Source of the DNA: Bartonella sp. M0177
GTDB lineage: Bacteria; Pseudomonadota; Alphaproteobacteria; Rhizobiales; Rhizobiaceae
DNA length: 64,000 nt
Direction of reading: 5' to 3'
NCBI RefSeq assembly: GCF_016102285.1
Contig: NZ_JACFOY010000001.1
Span: 1,054,001 to 1,118,000, forward strand
The notes beneath the pieces were generated by a model that made no database searches, was not told the origin of the DNA, and was given only the letters and a program-made list of their open reading frames with translations. Below, in pieces: positions 47,878 through 57,467 of the stretch (position 1 is the stretch's first letter; each line of letters starts with the position of its first letter). The position numbers and the translations under genes are program-made.

Positions 47878-49182
47878 ATGCAGAGCGCCCAGACGCTTAC
47901 GAAAGATTCGACCGAAAACGAAAGTCCGGCGGTTTCGAGGAAAGTCATTATCGCTGCCGTTATAGGGGGCATGCTCGAATGGTATGATTTCGGTGCCTAT
48001 GCACTTTTTGCCTATGTCATTTCCGACCAGTTTTTCCCGACCGGCAATGAAACAGTGTCGATGCTGCTTACCTTTATTACTTTTGCCATCGGTTTTTTGA
48101 CCCGTCCTCTCGGTGCCATTATTCTGGGAATTTATTCCGATCGCGTAGGTCGAAAGTCGGCATTGTCGTTGACGATGATTCTGATGGCCGTTGGTATGGG
48201 GATTATCGCAATATGTCCGACTTATACGCAAATCGGCATATTTGCGCCGATAATTATTGTCATTGCCAGACTTATACAGGGTATCTCGGCGGGAGGAGAA
48301 ATTGGCTCGGCATTGTCTATCCTCGTTGAAACGGCGCCTGCAAATAAACGGGGCCAATATGCTGCTTGGCAGCAGGTTAGTCAGACGGGCGCATTTCTTG
48401 TGGCAGGTATCATAGGTTGGTTGATTACCGCGTTTCTACCGCGTGAAGATGTTGCACTTTGGGGCTGGCGTGTGGCTTTTGCCTTTGGCATGCTGGTAGC
48501 ACCTGTGGGATTTTACGTTCGTCGACAAATTGACGAATCACCGGAATTCTTGGCCGAGCGGGGCAAAGGCGTCAAAGAACATGTACCTTTTGCCATTTTG
48601 CTCAAAAATAGCTGGAAGCCGTTATTGATAGGCATCGGCATTGTTATGATCTGGACAGTGACGAGCAAGACCGCAAGTTCCTTTATGGCAACCTATGCTA
48701 TTAACAATTTGCATATGGCTTTGACGTCTCCTTATCTCGGCATGATCGTAGTGGGCGTTGTTTTACTGTTTTGCCCGCTGGTTGGAGCATGGTCGGATAA
48801 GATCGGACGGCGTCCGATTATGATTGGAGCGGCCATCGCTATTTTTGTTTTCGCCTATCCGTCATTCTGGATATTGTCAGCCTATCCGAATGTGTGGGTC
48901 TTAATTGCCCAACAATTCTTTTATGCGGTTCTCATGGTGCTTTATACGGCACCGGCATCGGCAGCCTTATCCGAACTCTTTCCGACAGCTTTCCGCTCTT
49001 CGGGAATTGCACTTTCTTACAATATTGCAGTCACAATATTCGGCGGGTTTTCAGCAGCAATATCCACCGCGCTTATCGGCATGACCGGAGACAATCGTGC
49101 AATTGCCTATTATATTATGTTTGGCGCTTTTATAAGCGTTGTTGCACTTTTATATTCTGGTAAAATAACGAAATTGAAATAG
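47878..49182 (+). CDS. MFS transporter, metabolite:H+ symporter (MHS) family
   Basis: A 434-residue permease with 12 hydrophobic spans and MHS signatures: IGGMLEWYDFGAYALFAYVISDQFFP in TM1, GIYSDRVGRKSAL in the 2-3 loop, RLIQGISAGGEIGSALSILVE in TM4, and the 8-9 loop WSDKIGRRPIMI. It begins ATG 47878 with AAGGAGA upstream. The following M20 amidohydrolase gene begins 50 bases later on the same strand, so a shared transcript is likely and the imported compound may be an N-acyl amino acid or dipeptide-like amide. This is inferred from context. Confidence 0.9.
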   Translation: MQSAQTLTKDSTENESPAVSRKVIIAAVIGGMLEWYDFGAYALFAYVISDQFFPTGNETVSMLLTFITFAIGFLTRPLGAIILGIYSDRVGRKSALSLTMILMAVGMGIIAICPTYTQIGIFAPIIIVIARLIQGISAGGEIGSALSILVETAPANKRGQYAAWQQVSQTGAFLVAGIIGWLITAFLPREDVALWGWRVAFAFGMLVAPVGFYVRRQIDESPEFLAERGKGVKEHVPFAILLKNSWKPLLIGIGIVMIWTVTSKTASSFMATYAINNLHMALTSPYLGMIVVGVVLLFCPLVGAWSDKIGRRPIMIGAAIAIFVFAYPSFWILSAYPNVWVLIAQQFFYAVLMVLYTAPASAALSELFPTAFRSSGIALSYNIAVTIFGGFSAAISTALIGMTGDNRAIAYYIMFGAFISVVALLYSGKITKLK

Positions 49183-49232
49183 GGGAAAATCTGGAGTGCC
49201 TCGCGAGAAAGGCACGCCGGCTGTAATTGAAG

Positions 49233-50399
49233 ATGATAGAAGATAGTTGTGAAGTCGCTGCTGCCATCAGGCTCTATCTGCCAGAAATGACAGCGTTACG
49301 GCATCAAATCCACTCCAATCCCGAAACCGGTTTTGAAGAAAAAGCAACTTCCGCTATTGTTGCCAAATTGCTGGAGGAGTGGGGATATAAAGTCTCTGAG
49401 CTTGCCGGAACCGGCATTGTTGCAAGTTTAAAAGCGGGAAATGGTGAAAAAACATTGGGGCTGCGCGCTGATATGGATGCCTTGCCGGTTACCGAACAAA
49501 CCGGTTTGTCCTATGCCAGTAAAAACTCCGGAAAAATGCATGCCTGCGGCCATGATGGCCACACGTCAAGCCTGTTGGCGGCGGCTCGCTATCTGGCACG
49601 CACAAAGCAATTTTCAGGTACGCTCAATCTTATTTTCCAACCGGCCGAAGAAGGTTTGGGAGGTGCCCGACGTATGATTGAAGAGGGAATTTTTGAAAAA
49701 TTCCCCTGTGAGGCTATCTTCGGCTATCATAATGTTCCGGGTGTTCCTGTAGGGAATTTCTGCTTTATTCCCGGTGCCGCAACTGCCGCCTCGGACCGCG
49801 CAAGAATTGTTGTTAAGGGAAAAAGCGGCCATGGTGCGCAGCCGGAAACATCGGTCGATCCTATTGTCGTCGGTGCTGCAATCGTCACTTCATTGCAAAC
49901 AATTGTTTCGCGTAATATACCGCCGTTAAAACCTGCCGTTGTAACGGTAGCAAGTTTTCACGCCGGCGAAGCATATAACATTATTCCGGCAACCGCAGAA
50001 TTGAAACTGACTATCAGAAGCTATGACGAAACAACGCGCAATTTTCTCGAAAAACGGGTAAAAGAAATTGCCGAATATCAGGCAAATGTCTTTGGAGCAA
50101 AATGTGAGATCGAGTATTTTCATCTCAATCCTGCTTGCCAAAACGATAGAAAGCTGACCGCTTTTGCTCGTGATGTTGCCGAAAAAACATTTGGCAAAGA
50201 CGCTATCGAAGAGCGGTCGCAACCGTTCACTTTCAGTGAAGATTTTTCTTACATGCTTCAGAAGAAACACGGCTGTTATTTCTTTATCGGTAACGGAAAT
50301 ACGGCAAACCTCCACAGCGACCATTATGATTTCAATGATGAATTGTTATTGCGGGCAAGCACTTATTGGGTTCGGCTGGTTGAAACTTATCTTAGCTAG
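49233..50399 (+). CDS. M20-family amidohydrolase (hippurate hydrolase/aminoacylase-like)
   Basis: A 388-residue cytoplasmic zinc/manganese amidohydrolase of the M20D group that removes acyl groups from amino acids. Metal and catalytic blocks are LRADMDALPV, SGKMHACGHDGHTSSLLAAARYL and IFQPAEEGLGGARRMIEEG (catalytic Glu), with the dimerisation lid (GKSGHGAQPETSVDPIV) and the C-terminal FSEDFSYMLQKKHGCYFFIGNG with its His ligand region. A TTG two codons upstream (49227) is a possible start. The ATG at 49233 is chosen. It probably shares a transcript with the MHS transporter. Confidence 0.92.
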   Translation: MIEDSCEVAAAIRLYLPEMTALRHQIHSNPETGFEEKATSAIVAKLLEEWGYKVSELAGTGIVASLKAGNGEKTLGLRADMDALPVTEQTGLSYASKNSGKMHACGHDGHTSSLLAAARYLARTKQFSGTLNLIFQPAEEGLGGARRMIEEGIFEKFPCEAIFGYHNVPGVPVGNFCFIPGAATAASDRARIVVKGKSGHGAQPETSVDPIVVGAAIVTSLQTIVSRNIPPLKPAVVTVASFHAGEAYNIIPATAELKLTIRSYDETTRNFLEKRVKEIAEYQANVFGAKCEIEYFHLNPACQNDRKLTAFARDVAEKTFGKDAIEERSQPFTFSEDFSYMLQKKHGCYFFIGNGNTANLHSDHYDFNDELLLRASTYWVRLVETYLS

Positions 50400-50409
50400 A
50401 GTGAAAAAT

Positions 50410-50430
50410 CGGGTGTTAGGCCCGTTTATT
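50410..50430 (+). terminator. weak terminator-like hairpin after the M20 gene
   Basis: CGGG-tgttagg-CCCG followed by TTTATT lies 10 bases past the M20 stop. The stem is only 4 bp, so it is a weak Rho-independent terminator candidate. Confidence 0.35.
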
Positions 50431-50502
50431 CAATGAGACCGGTTAGGTTCGCCTCGTTCTCACTTACCAACAATCAGAGGCCGAAAAACTTTTGAATCTT
50501 GA

Positions 50503-50724
50503 GATTCCGACAGGTTCTGCAAAATTCTCTTAATCGAAAATATTGACGTGGACGAAGACCACTTCCCGATTCCTGTCGAACGTGGTTTTATCGGTAATGA
50601 ATGGCTAAGGTCAGAATTTTACGAAAATCTTTTTAATCTACGAACTTCGCTTCAAAGCCTCTCATATCTTGATGATGGTCCTCAAAAATGCGTTCCGAAT
50701 GAAGGCGTTATGAAACTTATATGA
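50503..50724 (+). pseudogene. start-less reading frame, possible gene remnant
   Basis: A 73-codon open frame with no ATG near its beginning, ending at the TGA at 50722-50724. It reads as plausible protein, including KILLIENIDVDEDHFPIPV, ERGFIGNEWLRSEFYENLF and NLRTSLQSLSYLDDG. The residue mix is not like a random frame. The pattern FPIP...GNEW...YENLFNL is loosely like the end of CYTH-domain proteins, but this match is weak. It is preceded by a stop in frame at 50500-50502, so it looks like the tail of a decayed gene. The remainder of 50400-50934 shows nothing else except the thyA ribosome-binding region. Confidence 0.35.
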
Positions 50725-50934
50725 TTCATTACGTGAAAACGCCTGAAGTTACAGGAGCGATTAATTAAAAAAAACCTCGCGGGACAGCGGTAAAAGAGTT
50801 CGGACGTTTCAAAACCGAAAAATGCGATTTTACCATGTGATTTATTTTTTTGATGTGATTTATTGTTGAAAGAGCTGGGGGTGAGCATGGGGTGACTATT
50901 CCCCTCTTTGAAAAGAATCTGCTAATGAGAAGTC

Positions 50935-51729
50935 ATGAAAAACTATCTCGACCTTCTTTCTTATGTTCTGAAAAACGGCGTTGACCGTTCCGATCGTACC
51001 GGAACGGGGACACGGTCGATATTTGGCTACCAGATGCGGTTTGATCTTTCCAAAGGCTTTCCGCTTTTGACCACGAAGAAGCTTCACGTCCGCTCGATTA
51101 TCTATGAGCTGTTATGGTTTTTGCGTGGCGATACCAATATCAAATGGTTGAACGATCACGGCGTTTCTATCTGGAACGAATGGGCTGATAAAAATGGCGA
51201 TCTCGGGCCTGTTTATGGCTATCAATGGCGCTCCTGGCCGGCTCCAGATGGGCGCCACATCGACCAGATTGCCAAGGTTGTCGACATGATTGTCAAGACC
51301 CCTTATTCCCGTAGACTTATTGTTTCAGCGTGGAATCCTGCATTGGTCGATGAAATGGCATTGCCGCCGTGTCATTGCATGTTCCAGTTTTATGTTGCCG
51401 ATGGAAAACTGTCTTGCCAGCTTTATCAACGGTCAGCAGATATATTTCTGGGAGTGCCTTTCAATATTGCCTCATATGCTTTGCTCACCATGATGATTGC
51501 ACAAGTCACGGGCTTGAAGGTCGGAGATTTTGTCCACACATTCGGCGATGCCCATCTCTATACCAACCATTTTGAACAGGCAAAGCTGCAATTAACACGT
51601 GAACCATTGCCCTTGCCGACGATGAAACTCAATCCGGAAGTCAAGGATCTATTCAAATTCGAATATGAGGATTTTGAACTCGAAAACTATGTAGCAGCGC
51701 CGCACATAAAAGCACCGGTGGCGGTCTGA
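50935..51729 (+). CDS. thyA: thymidylate synthase
   Basis: ThyA methylates dUMP to dTMP with methylenetetrahydrofolate. The 264-residue product is of normal length, with [30 protein letters not shown], the phosphate-binding [10 protein letters not shown] and the nucleophile Cys146 in [12 protein letters not shown]. The following [19 protein letters not shown] is the folate/dUMP region. It overlaps folA by 1 base (TGATG-type junction), the usual partner that recycles dihydrofolate. Confidence 0.98.
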   Translation: MKNYLDLLSYVLKNGVDRSDRTGTGTRSIFGYQMRFDLSKGFPLLTTKKLHVRSIIYELLWFLRGDTNIKWLNDHGVSIWNEWADKNGDLGPVYGYQWRSWPAPDGRHIDQIAKVVDMIVKTPYSRRLIVSAWNPALVDEMALPPCHCMFQFYVADGKLSCQLYQRSADIFLGVPFNIASYALLTMMIAQVTGLKVGDFVHTFGDAHLYTNHFEQAKLQLTREPLPLPTMKLNPEVKDLFKFEYEDFELENYVAAPHIKAPVAV

Positions 51730-52235
51730 TGACAACACTCAGTCTCATTGTTGCTGTTGCCGAAAATGGTGTTATTGGTCGCGATGGCGCAATGCCGTGG
51801 CGTTTGTCGACCGACTTGAAGAGATTTAAATCACTGACACTCGGACATCCTGTGATTATGGGGCGTAAAACATGGGATTCGCTCGGAAAGCCGCTACCGG
51901 AACGGACCAATATTGTCATCACCAGGGACAAGTCTTTTTCGGGCGGGGGGGCGATTGTTGCCCATTCTCTTTCCGAAGCACGACAGATAGCCGAGGAAGA
52001 AGCAAAAAAAGCAAAAACGGATGAGATATTTGTTATCGGTGGGGGAGCGATCTTCAAAGAAGCATTGCCTTTTGCCGATCTTATGTATGTGACGGAGATA
52101 TTATCACCTGTTGAGGGAGATACATTTTTCCCGTCATTTGATCCCGAAAATTGGCGAGCTTTATCAACTGAAATGGTGCCAGAGGGGCCAAAAGACACAT
52201 TTCCTACAAGATTTGTCGTCTATAAACGCCAATAA
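51729..52235 (+). CDS. folA: dihydrofolate reductase
   Basis: FolA reduces dihydrofolate with NADPH. The 168-residue product has LIVAVAENGVIGRDGAMPWRLSTDLKRFKSLTLGHPVIMGRKTWDSLGKPLPERTNIVITRD with the Asp/Trp substrate region, and the second half-site EIFVIGGGAIFKEALPFADLMYVTEI. The ATG overlaps the last base of the thyA stop, so expression is coupled with thymidylate synthase. Confidence 0.97.
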   Translation: MTTLSLIVAVAENGVIGRDGAMPWRLSTDLKRFKSLTLGHPVIMGRKTWDSLGKPLPERTNIVITRDKSFSGGGAIVAHSLSEARQIAEEEAKKAKTDEIFVIGGGAIFKEALPFADLMYVTEILSPVEGDTFFPSFDPENWRALSTEMVPEGPKDTFPTRFVVYKRQ

Positions 52236-52346
52236 GCTTTTAAAAAAGGACAAAAGCGCGATCAATGCGTTGAAACGTGAGATTTACATCCCTATAAAAG
52301 AGGAACGATAAATTTGCGCGAGTATAGCGCTGAGCAAGAGGTGATT

Positions 52347-53534
52347 ATGCCCTGGAGCAATCAGAACGGCGGCGGCCCATGGGGAGGCGGCGGAAATAAC
52401 GGTGGAAGCCCCTGGAGCGGTGGTGGAAACGATAATGGCAATAACAAAAATCCGTGGGGTGGAAAGCCGACAGGTTCGGGCGGCAATGGCGGCAGTGGTA
52501 ATGGCGGCAATGGTCCGGATATAGACGATATCTTGCGCAAAGGTCAGGATACACTCAAACAGTTCGGCGGTGGTGCCATCGTACTTGTTGTGATTATCGT
52601 TGCAATCATATTCTGGCTTTTTCAGTGTTTTTACATTGTCCAGCAGAATGAACAGGCTGTTGAACTGAGGTTTGGTGTGCCGAAACCCGGCATTATCAAT
52701 GACGGCCTTCATTTCCATTTTTGGCCGATTGAAAATTATTTGAAAGTGCCACTTACGGAAAAATCGATTGCCATCGGCGGTAAGCCCGGGCAAACGCAAC
52801 AGAGCGATGGTTTGATGCTATCAAGCGACCAGAACATCGTCTATGTCAATTTTTCCGTATATTATCGCATTTCCGATCCCGGCAAATATCTCTTCAATGT
52901 CAATGAACAGGAAGGCACTGTGCGGCAAGTTGCGGAAAGTGCTATGCGTGAAGTGATCGGACGCCGTCCGGTCGACGATGTTCTGCGCGACAAAAAAGAA
53001 GAAGTTGCCGATAACGTGAAAAAGATTATCCAGTCGACAGCCGATAAATATCAAATCGGTGTACAGATCAATCGTGTTTCTATAAGCGAGGCCGCTCCGC
53101 CGACAAAAGTTGCAGCAGCCTTCAATTCGGTTCAGCAGGCTGAGCAGGAGCGTGGACGTATGATCGAGGAAGGTAATCGCGTACGTTTCAAGAAATTGGG
53201 GCAGGCCAATGGTGAAGCTTCAAAAGCACGCGAAGTTGCCAAGGGCGAAAAAGCCCAGATGATTGAAGAGGCAAAAGGCCGTGCGGAACGTTTCGAAGCA
53301 ATCTCGCATGAGGCAGCAGCAGCCCCCGAGGCGAGCCGCTATCGTCTCTATATGGAAACAATAGGAAACATTCTTAATGCACCGGATAAACTGGTGCTTG
53401 ACCAGAAGAACGGTGGACCGGTTTCCTATTTGCCTTTGAGCGAATTGATGTCGGTTCAAAATCGGTCTTCAACAACTTCCACGGCGGCAAAGCCAACCCA
53501 ATCTGGCTCTGATACCACAGGAGGGCAACAATAA
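52347..53534 (+). CDS. hflK: FtsH protease modulator HflK
   Basis: HflK forms a large membrane complex with HflC that cages FtsH protease. The 395-residue product has a Gly/Asn-rich N-terminus (PWSNQNGGGPWGGGGNNGG, residues 2-20), one transmembrane helix (IVLVVIIVAIIFWLFQCFYIVQQNEQAVELRFG, about residues 75-107), then the SPFH domain and an Ala/Glu-rich coiled coil (EQERGRMIEEGNRVRFKKLGQA). The frame is open from 52314. The ATG at 52347 with AGAGGTG upstream is chosen. It overlaps hflC by 1 base. Confidence 0.95.
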   Translation: MPWSNQNGGGPWGGGGNNGGSPWSGGGNDNGNNKNPWGGKPTGSGGNGGSGNGGNGPDIDDILRKGQDTLKQFGGGAIVLVVIIVAIIFWLFQCFYIVQQNEQAVELRFGVPKPGIINDGLHFHFWPIENYLKVPLTEKSIAIGGKPGQTQQSDGLMLSSDQNIVYVNFSVYYRISDPGKYLFNVNEQEGTVRQVAESAMREVIGRRPVDDVLRDKKEEVADNVKKIIQSTADKYQIGVQINRVSISEAAPPTKVAAAFNSVQQAEQERGRMIEEGNRVRFKKLGQANGEASKAREVAKGEKAQMIEEAKGRAERFEAISHEAAAAPEASRYRLYMETIGNILNAPDKLVLDQKNGGPVSYLPLSELMSVQNRSSTTSTAAKPTQSGSDTTGGQQ

Positions 53535-54430
53535 TGCAGCAGAACCGTTTTTTCATTGCCCTTGGTGTCATTATTGTTGTTCTGTTAGCGATCTGGATGT
53601 CGGTATTTATCGTCTATCCACGTCAGCAGATCGCAGTTAAACGTTTCGGGCAAATTGTCCGTGTCGAACAGGAACCGGGACTCTACTTCAAAACGCCTTT
53701 TATCGACCAAACAGTCATTATTGATAATCGTCTGTTGCGCTATGATGTTCCTACGCAATCCGTGCAGGTCCGCGGTGGTGCCTATTATGAGGTCGATGCA
53801 TTCTTCATCTATCGGATAACCGATCCGAAATTGTTCCTGCAGCGCATCAGCTCGGGTCGTCCGCAAGTTGCTGCAGAGGAAAACCTTGCACCACGCTTCA
53901 TTGATGCTTTGCGTGCCGTTTATGGAAAGCGCGAATTCAAAGCTGCCCTGTCGGATGAACGTGGAGCTATGATGGAAGAGGTTCAGCAGCAATTTTCGGC
54001 TGATGCCGGTTCACTCGGCATTACGATTGTTGATGTCAGAATCCGCAAAACCGATTTGACAGATGCAGTATCGGAAGACGTCTATCGCCAGATGGCAGCC
54101 GAACGTGAGGCAGCAGCCGAAAATATTCGTGCTCGTGGTCAGCAGGAACGGGACCGCATTGTGGCCGAAGCCAATCGCGAATACGAGGAAATCGTTGCAG
54201 CGGCCAAGCGTGACGCCGAAATTACCCGCGGTGAAGGACAGGCTGAAAGTATCCGCCTGTTGCTGGAAGCAAGAAAAACCAATCCGTCATTTTACGATTT
54301 CTGGTTGGCAATGGAAAATTATAAGAAGTTGAAATCGACGCCGATGGTTATTTCGCCGAACGAGGATTTCTTCTATTATTTCCATAATCCACTCGCGACC
54401 GGAAAAGTGACTGCGCCGGCAAATAATTGA
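53534..54430 (+). CDS. hflC: FtsH protease modulator HflC
   Basis: Partner of HflK. The 298-residue product has an N-terminal transmembrane anchor (FIALGVIIVVLLAIWMSVFIVYPRQQIAVKRFGQIV, about residues 6-35), the SPFH domain, and the coiled coil with AAEREAAAENIRARGQQERDRIVAEANREYEEIVAAAKRDAEITRGEGQAES. It begins in the last base of hflK and its stop overlaps the next gene's ATG, so hflK, hflC and DUF2065 form one translation-coupled operon. Confidence 0.95.
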   Translation: MQQNRFFIALGVIIVVLLAIWMSVFIVYPRQQIAVKRFGQIVRVEQEPGLYFKTPFIDQTVIIDNRLLRYDVPTQSVQVRGGAYYEVDAFFIYRITDPKLFLQRISSGRPQVAAEENLAPRFIDALRAVYGKREFKAALSDERGAMMEEVQQQFSADAGSLGITIVDVRIRKTDLTDAVSEDVYRQMAAEREAAAENIRARGQQERDRIVAEANREYEEIVAAAKRDAEITRGEGQAESIRLLLEARKTNPSFYDFWLAMENYKKLKSTPMVISPNEDFFYYFHNPLATGKVTAPANN

Positions 54431-54615
54431 TGGAGCTCTTTTTTACTGCAATTGGTCTTGTTCTTTTTATCGAAGGACTTGTTTATGCAGGCTTTCCGGC
54501 ATTGGTAAAGAAAATGGCGTCACAGATACATGTGACGCCTGAACATATTTTACGGGCTAGCGGCTTTGGTGCAATGGTTATCGGTTTGATTATTGTGTGG
54601 CTTTCACATTCGTAA
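54430..54615 (+). CDS. DUF2065-family small membrane protein
   Basis: A 61-residue protein with two hydrophobic spans: LFFTAIGLVLFIEGLVYAGFPALVKKMAS and FGAMVIGLIIVWLSHS. The family is conserved next to hflC in proteobacteria but has no known function. The ATG at 54430 overlaps the hflC stop (TGATG). It probably belongs to the HflKC complex neighbourhood. It is followed after about 138 bases by degP. Confidence 0.88.
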   Translation: MELFFTAIGLVLFIEGLVYAGFPALVKKMASQIHVTPEHILRASGFGAMVIGLIIVWLSHS

Positions 54616-54752
54616 ATGATAGGGTAAAAATCAGCTATTGATAATTGGGGGTAAAGGCCGGTTCGAGAAGAATTCAGTCATTCCCCTTTGTCATGAAATG
54701 TTTTAAACGGGATGATAGCACGGTCATTGTCGCTTTCAGATGGGATAGGAAT

Positions 54753-56249
54753 ATGGTGTTAAAGCGTTTTATGCTTGCTGCGGCTCTTTGCTCGGTTGTT
54801 TCATTTTCTCAGTCTGAAAGTTTTGCAGAAGTCGCATTGGAACACAAAGCACCTGAATCGGTCGCAAATCTTGCGTCTGGTTTGTTGGATGCGGTTGTCA
54901 ATATTTCAACTTCCCAAACAATAAAAGGCACAGAACAGACAGACAAAACCACCCCGCCGAAAGTGGAAGAGGGCGCACCTTTTCAGGAATATTTTAACGA
55001 CTTTTTCTCGTCTAAAAATGACAAGAATGAATTGAACCAGTCACGCAAAGTCCAGTCTCTTGGTTCCGGATTTGTCATTGATGCTGAAAAAGGGTTAATC
55101 GTCACCAACAACCATGTTATCGCTGATGCTGATGATATAGAGGTGAATTTTACCGATGGTTCCAAGCTCAAGGCAAAGCTTTTGGGCAAAGATAGTAAAA
55201 CGGATCTTGCCCTTTTGCGGGTTGACCCCAAGGGCAAAAAACTTACCGCGGTTTCATTCGGCGATTCTGAAAGTGCACGCATTGGCGATTGGGTTATGGC
55301 CATCGGCAATCCGTTTGGTCTTGGCGGCACAGTGACAGTTGGCATTATTTCGGCGCGCAATCGCGACATTAGCGCTGGTCCTTATGATGATTTTATTCAG
55401 ACAGATGCAGCGATCAATCGCGGTAATTCCGGCGGTCCGCTATTTGATATGAACGGCAAAGTCATTGGTATCAATACGGCAATTATATCACCATCCGGCG
55501 GTTCTATCGGTATCGGTTTTGCTATCCCCTCCGATATGGCAACAGGCGTTCTTGACCAGTTGAAAGAATTTGGTGAAACCCGCCGTGGTTCTCTCGCAAT
55601 AAGGATTCAGCCGGTAAGCCAAGAAATTGCGGATAGCTTGAAATTGCCAAAAGCCGAAGGTGCGCTTGTTGCCGGAAAGATAGACGACAAAACGGTCGAT
55701 AATTCGCAATTGAAAGATGGAGACGTGATCACGCGCTTTGGTACTCATGCCATTAAAGACGCGCGTGAATTGCCAAGGATAGTTGCTGAAAGTCCCGTAG
55801 GTAAAATTGTCGACGTAACCATTCTTCGCAATGGTGAAGAGAAGACAGTAAAAGTGAAACTTGGTCGCCTGAAAGAGAAGGATCTGGAAAACGAGACTTC
55901 TGACGACGACGAACATGGGGGAGAGGACAAAAAGGCGGAAGCCTCTGATTCCATCCACGCAATGGGGATGACATTGTCGACATTGTCGGACGAACTGCGC
56001 AAACGCTTCCATATCAAGCCGGATATTAATGGCGTCGTCGTTACTGCCGTTTCGGCAAATAGCGCGGCCGACGAAAAACGTATTCGCACTGGCGAGGTTA
56101 TTGTTGATATTAATCAGCAAGCCGTCAAAACGCCGGAAGATGTTGCAAAACAATTGGAACTTTTACGGGCAAACGGCCGTAAAAATGCGCTTTTAATGGT
56201 TGCTGGCGAGGATGGCGAGTTGCGCTTCGTTACATTACGTCTTGAATGA
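54753..56249 (+). CDS. degP: Do-family periplasmic serine protease (DegP/HtrA)
   Basis: DegP degrades and refolds damaged envelope proteins. The 498-residue product has a signal peptide (VLKRFMLAAALCSVVSFSQSESFA), the trypsin-like domain with catalytic His in TNNHVIADADD (about residue 118), Asp in SKTDLALLRV (about 149) and Ser in RGNSGGPLFDMNGKVIG (about 226), and two PDZ domains (from GSLAIRIQPVSQEIADSL, about residue 280, and near the end from MGMTLSTLSDELRKRF). The ATG at 54753 gives the normal signal peptide. Upstream in-frame starts to 54645 are rejected. It follows hflKC-DUF2065. Confidence 0.96.
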   Translation: MVLKRFMLAAALCSVVSFSQSESFAEVALEHKAPESVANLASGLLDAVVNISTSQTIKGTEQTDKTTPPKVEEGAPFQEYFNDFFSSKNDKNELNQSRKVQSLGSGFVIDAEKGLIVTNNHVIADADDIEVNFTDGSKLKAKLLGKDSKTDLALLRVDPKGKKLTAVSFGDSESARIGDWVMAIGNPFGLGGTVTVGIISARNRDISAGPYDDFIQTDAAINRGNSGGPLFDMNGKVIGINTAIISPSGGSIGIGFAIPSDMATGVLDQLKEFGETRRGSLAIRIQPVSQEIADSLKLPKAEGALVAGKIDDKTVDNSQLKDGDVITRFGTHAIKDARELPRIVAESPVGKIVDVTILRNGEEKTVKVKLGRLKEKDLENETSDDDEHGGEDKKAEASDSIHAMGMTLSTLSDELRKRFHIKPDINGVVVTAVSANSAADEKRIRTGEVIVDINQQAVKTPEDVAKQLELLRANGRKNALLMVAGEDGELRFVTLRLE

Positions 56250-56553
56250 AGTGCAATATTCCGACGATACTGGAGCGAGCTTTTATGACATGGTTTATGA
56301 CCATGAATGTCGGATAGTTAAATTCATTATCCATAATCAGGCGTAACTGGTTCTGTTATCATTAAGACCAACTCGTTCGTATTGAGTTATTACTTCATCA
56401 CAAAAACAGATGGTGTTTGAAAATAGCTTTAATGCGCCTATTTTCCATGATTTGGCTTTTCAGCGCCTGTTACCATAGCGGATTTGGTGAATTGACTATC
56501 AAACTCAAGAAAGCGAATTTCTTTCTCGCCAGAGTATGATTACGAGATATTTT
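56250..56553. other. degP-serB convergent gap
   Basis: No gene is seen in these 304 bases. A short stem CATGGT-ttatg-ACCATG lies at 56293-56309, and an AGAAAG/CTTTCT stem sits close to the serB end. Neither has a clear U-run. Confidence 0.35.
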
Positions 56554-57453
56554 TCAATGGAGAAAATCCGACTTGCGATAACCCTGTAGATAAAGAAGAG
56601 CGGTGAGATCACCATAATCAATGCGAATTGAAGCAGCTTCCGCCACGAGTGGCTTGGCGTGGAGTGCAACACCGGAACCGGCCCGATTAAGCATTGCAAG
56701 GTCATTAGCGCCATCGCCCACGGCCATGGCATCTTCGGGTGAAATATTCAATTTGTTACAGAGTTCTTCAAGTTTTTCCAATTTTGCTTGTTTGCCTAAA
56801 ATAGGTTCATTGACAAGACCGGCAAGATGCCCGTCTTCAACGACAAGCTCATTGGCATTGTGTTCATCAAAACCGATTGCATTGGCAATTTTTGATGTAA
56901 ACAATGTAAAACCGCCTGAAACAAGAGCGGTGTAAGCGCCATTCCCACGCATGGTCGCAATAAGTTCTTTTCCGCCATTGGTGAGAGTAATACGTTTTTC
57001 AATGACATCGTCAATGATTGATAATGGCAAGCCTTTCAACAGGGATACCCGCTCGCGAAGCGCCGGTTCAAATGCAATTTCGCCATTCATGGCGCGTCTG
57101 GTGATGTCGGAAATATAGTCGCGCAATCCTGCAGCATCGGCGAGTTCGTCAATACATTCTTGCCCGATCATGGTTGAGTCCATGTCGGCGACAAGCAGTT
57201 TTTTTCGCCTCTTGTCTTGAATTTGGACAGCAAAATCCACCGGTTCGCCTTGAAGTGCTGCACGCAAGGCTTGTTTCGCTTTTTCTGGCCCGATATTGTC
57301 ACCAAGCGGGATATCACATGCAACTCCGTCACAAAGCCAGTAGACAGTCCTTGCATTAATACTATGAGAGGCTTTATCAACGAGCTGCGGTGTTAAAACC
57401 GGTCTATCAGGATTGGCAATCAACGTTGCCACAAGCAACTCACTTCGGGACAT
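56554..57453 (-). CDS. serB: phosphoserine phosphatase
   Basis: SerB makes L-serine from phosphoserine, the last step of the serine pathway. The 299-residue product is an HAD-family enzyme: the nucleophile motif is ADMDSTMIGQECIDELAD (Asp about residue 90), motif III has the Lys region GKQAKLEKLEELC, and motif IV is VGDGANDLAMLNRAGSGVALHAKP. The N-terminal 75 residues form the extra domain typical of alphaproteobacterial SerB. It is divergent from miaA with only 14 bases between the starts, so the promoters must overlap the coding ends. Note that sdaA elsewhere in the window degrades serine. Confidence 0.96.
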   Translation of the reverse strand: MSRSELLVATLIANPDRPVLTPQLVDKASHSINARTVYWLCDGVACDIPLGDNIGPEKAKQALRAALQGEPVDFAVQIQDKRRKKLLVADMDSTMIGQECIDELADAAGLRDYISDITRRAMNGEIAFEPALRERVSLLKGLPLSIIDDVIEKRITLTNGGKELIATMRGNGAYTALVSGGFTLFTSKIANAIGFDEHNANELVVEDGHLAGLVNEPILGKQAKLEKLEELCNKLNISPEDAMAVGDGANDLAMLNRAGSGVALHAKPLVAEAASIRIDYGDLTALLYLQGYRKSDFLH

Positions 57454-57467
57454 GGAAAACTCCGCTC

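Noticed and set aside
50682-50888. Minus-strand 68-codon frame upstream of thyA
   Set aside because: It overlaps the plus-strand remnant on the opposite strand and shows no family features or good ribosome-binding site.
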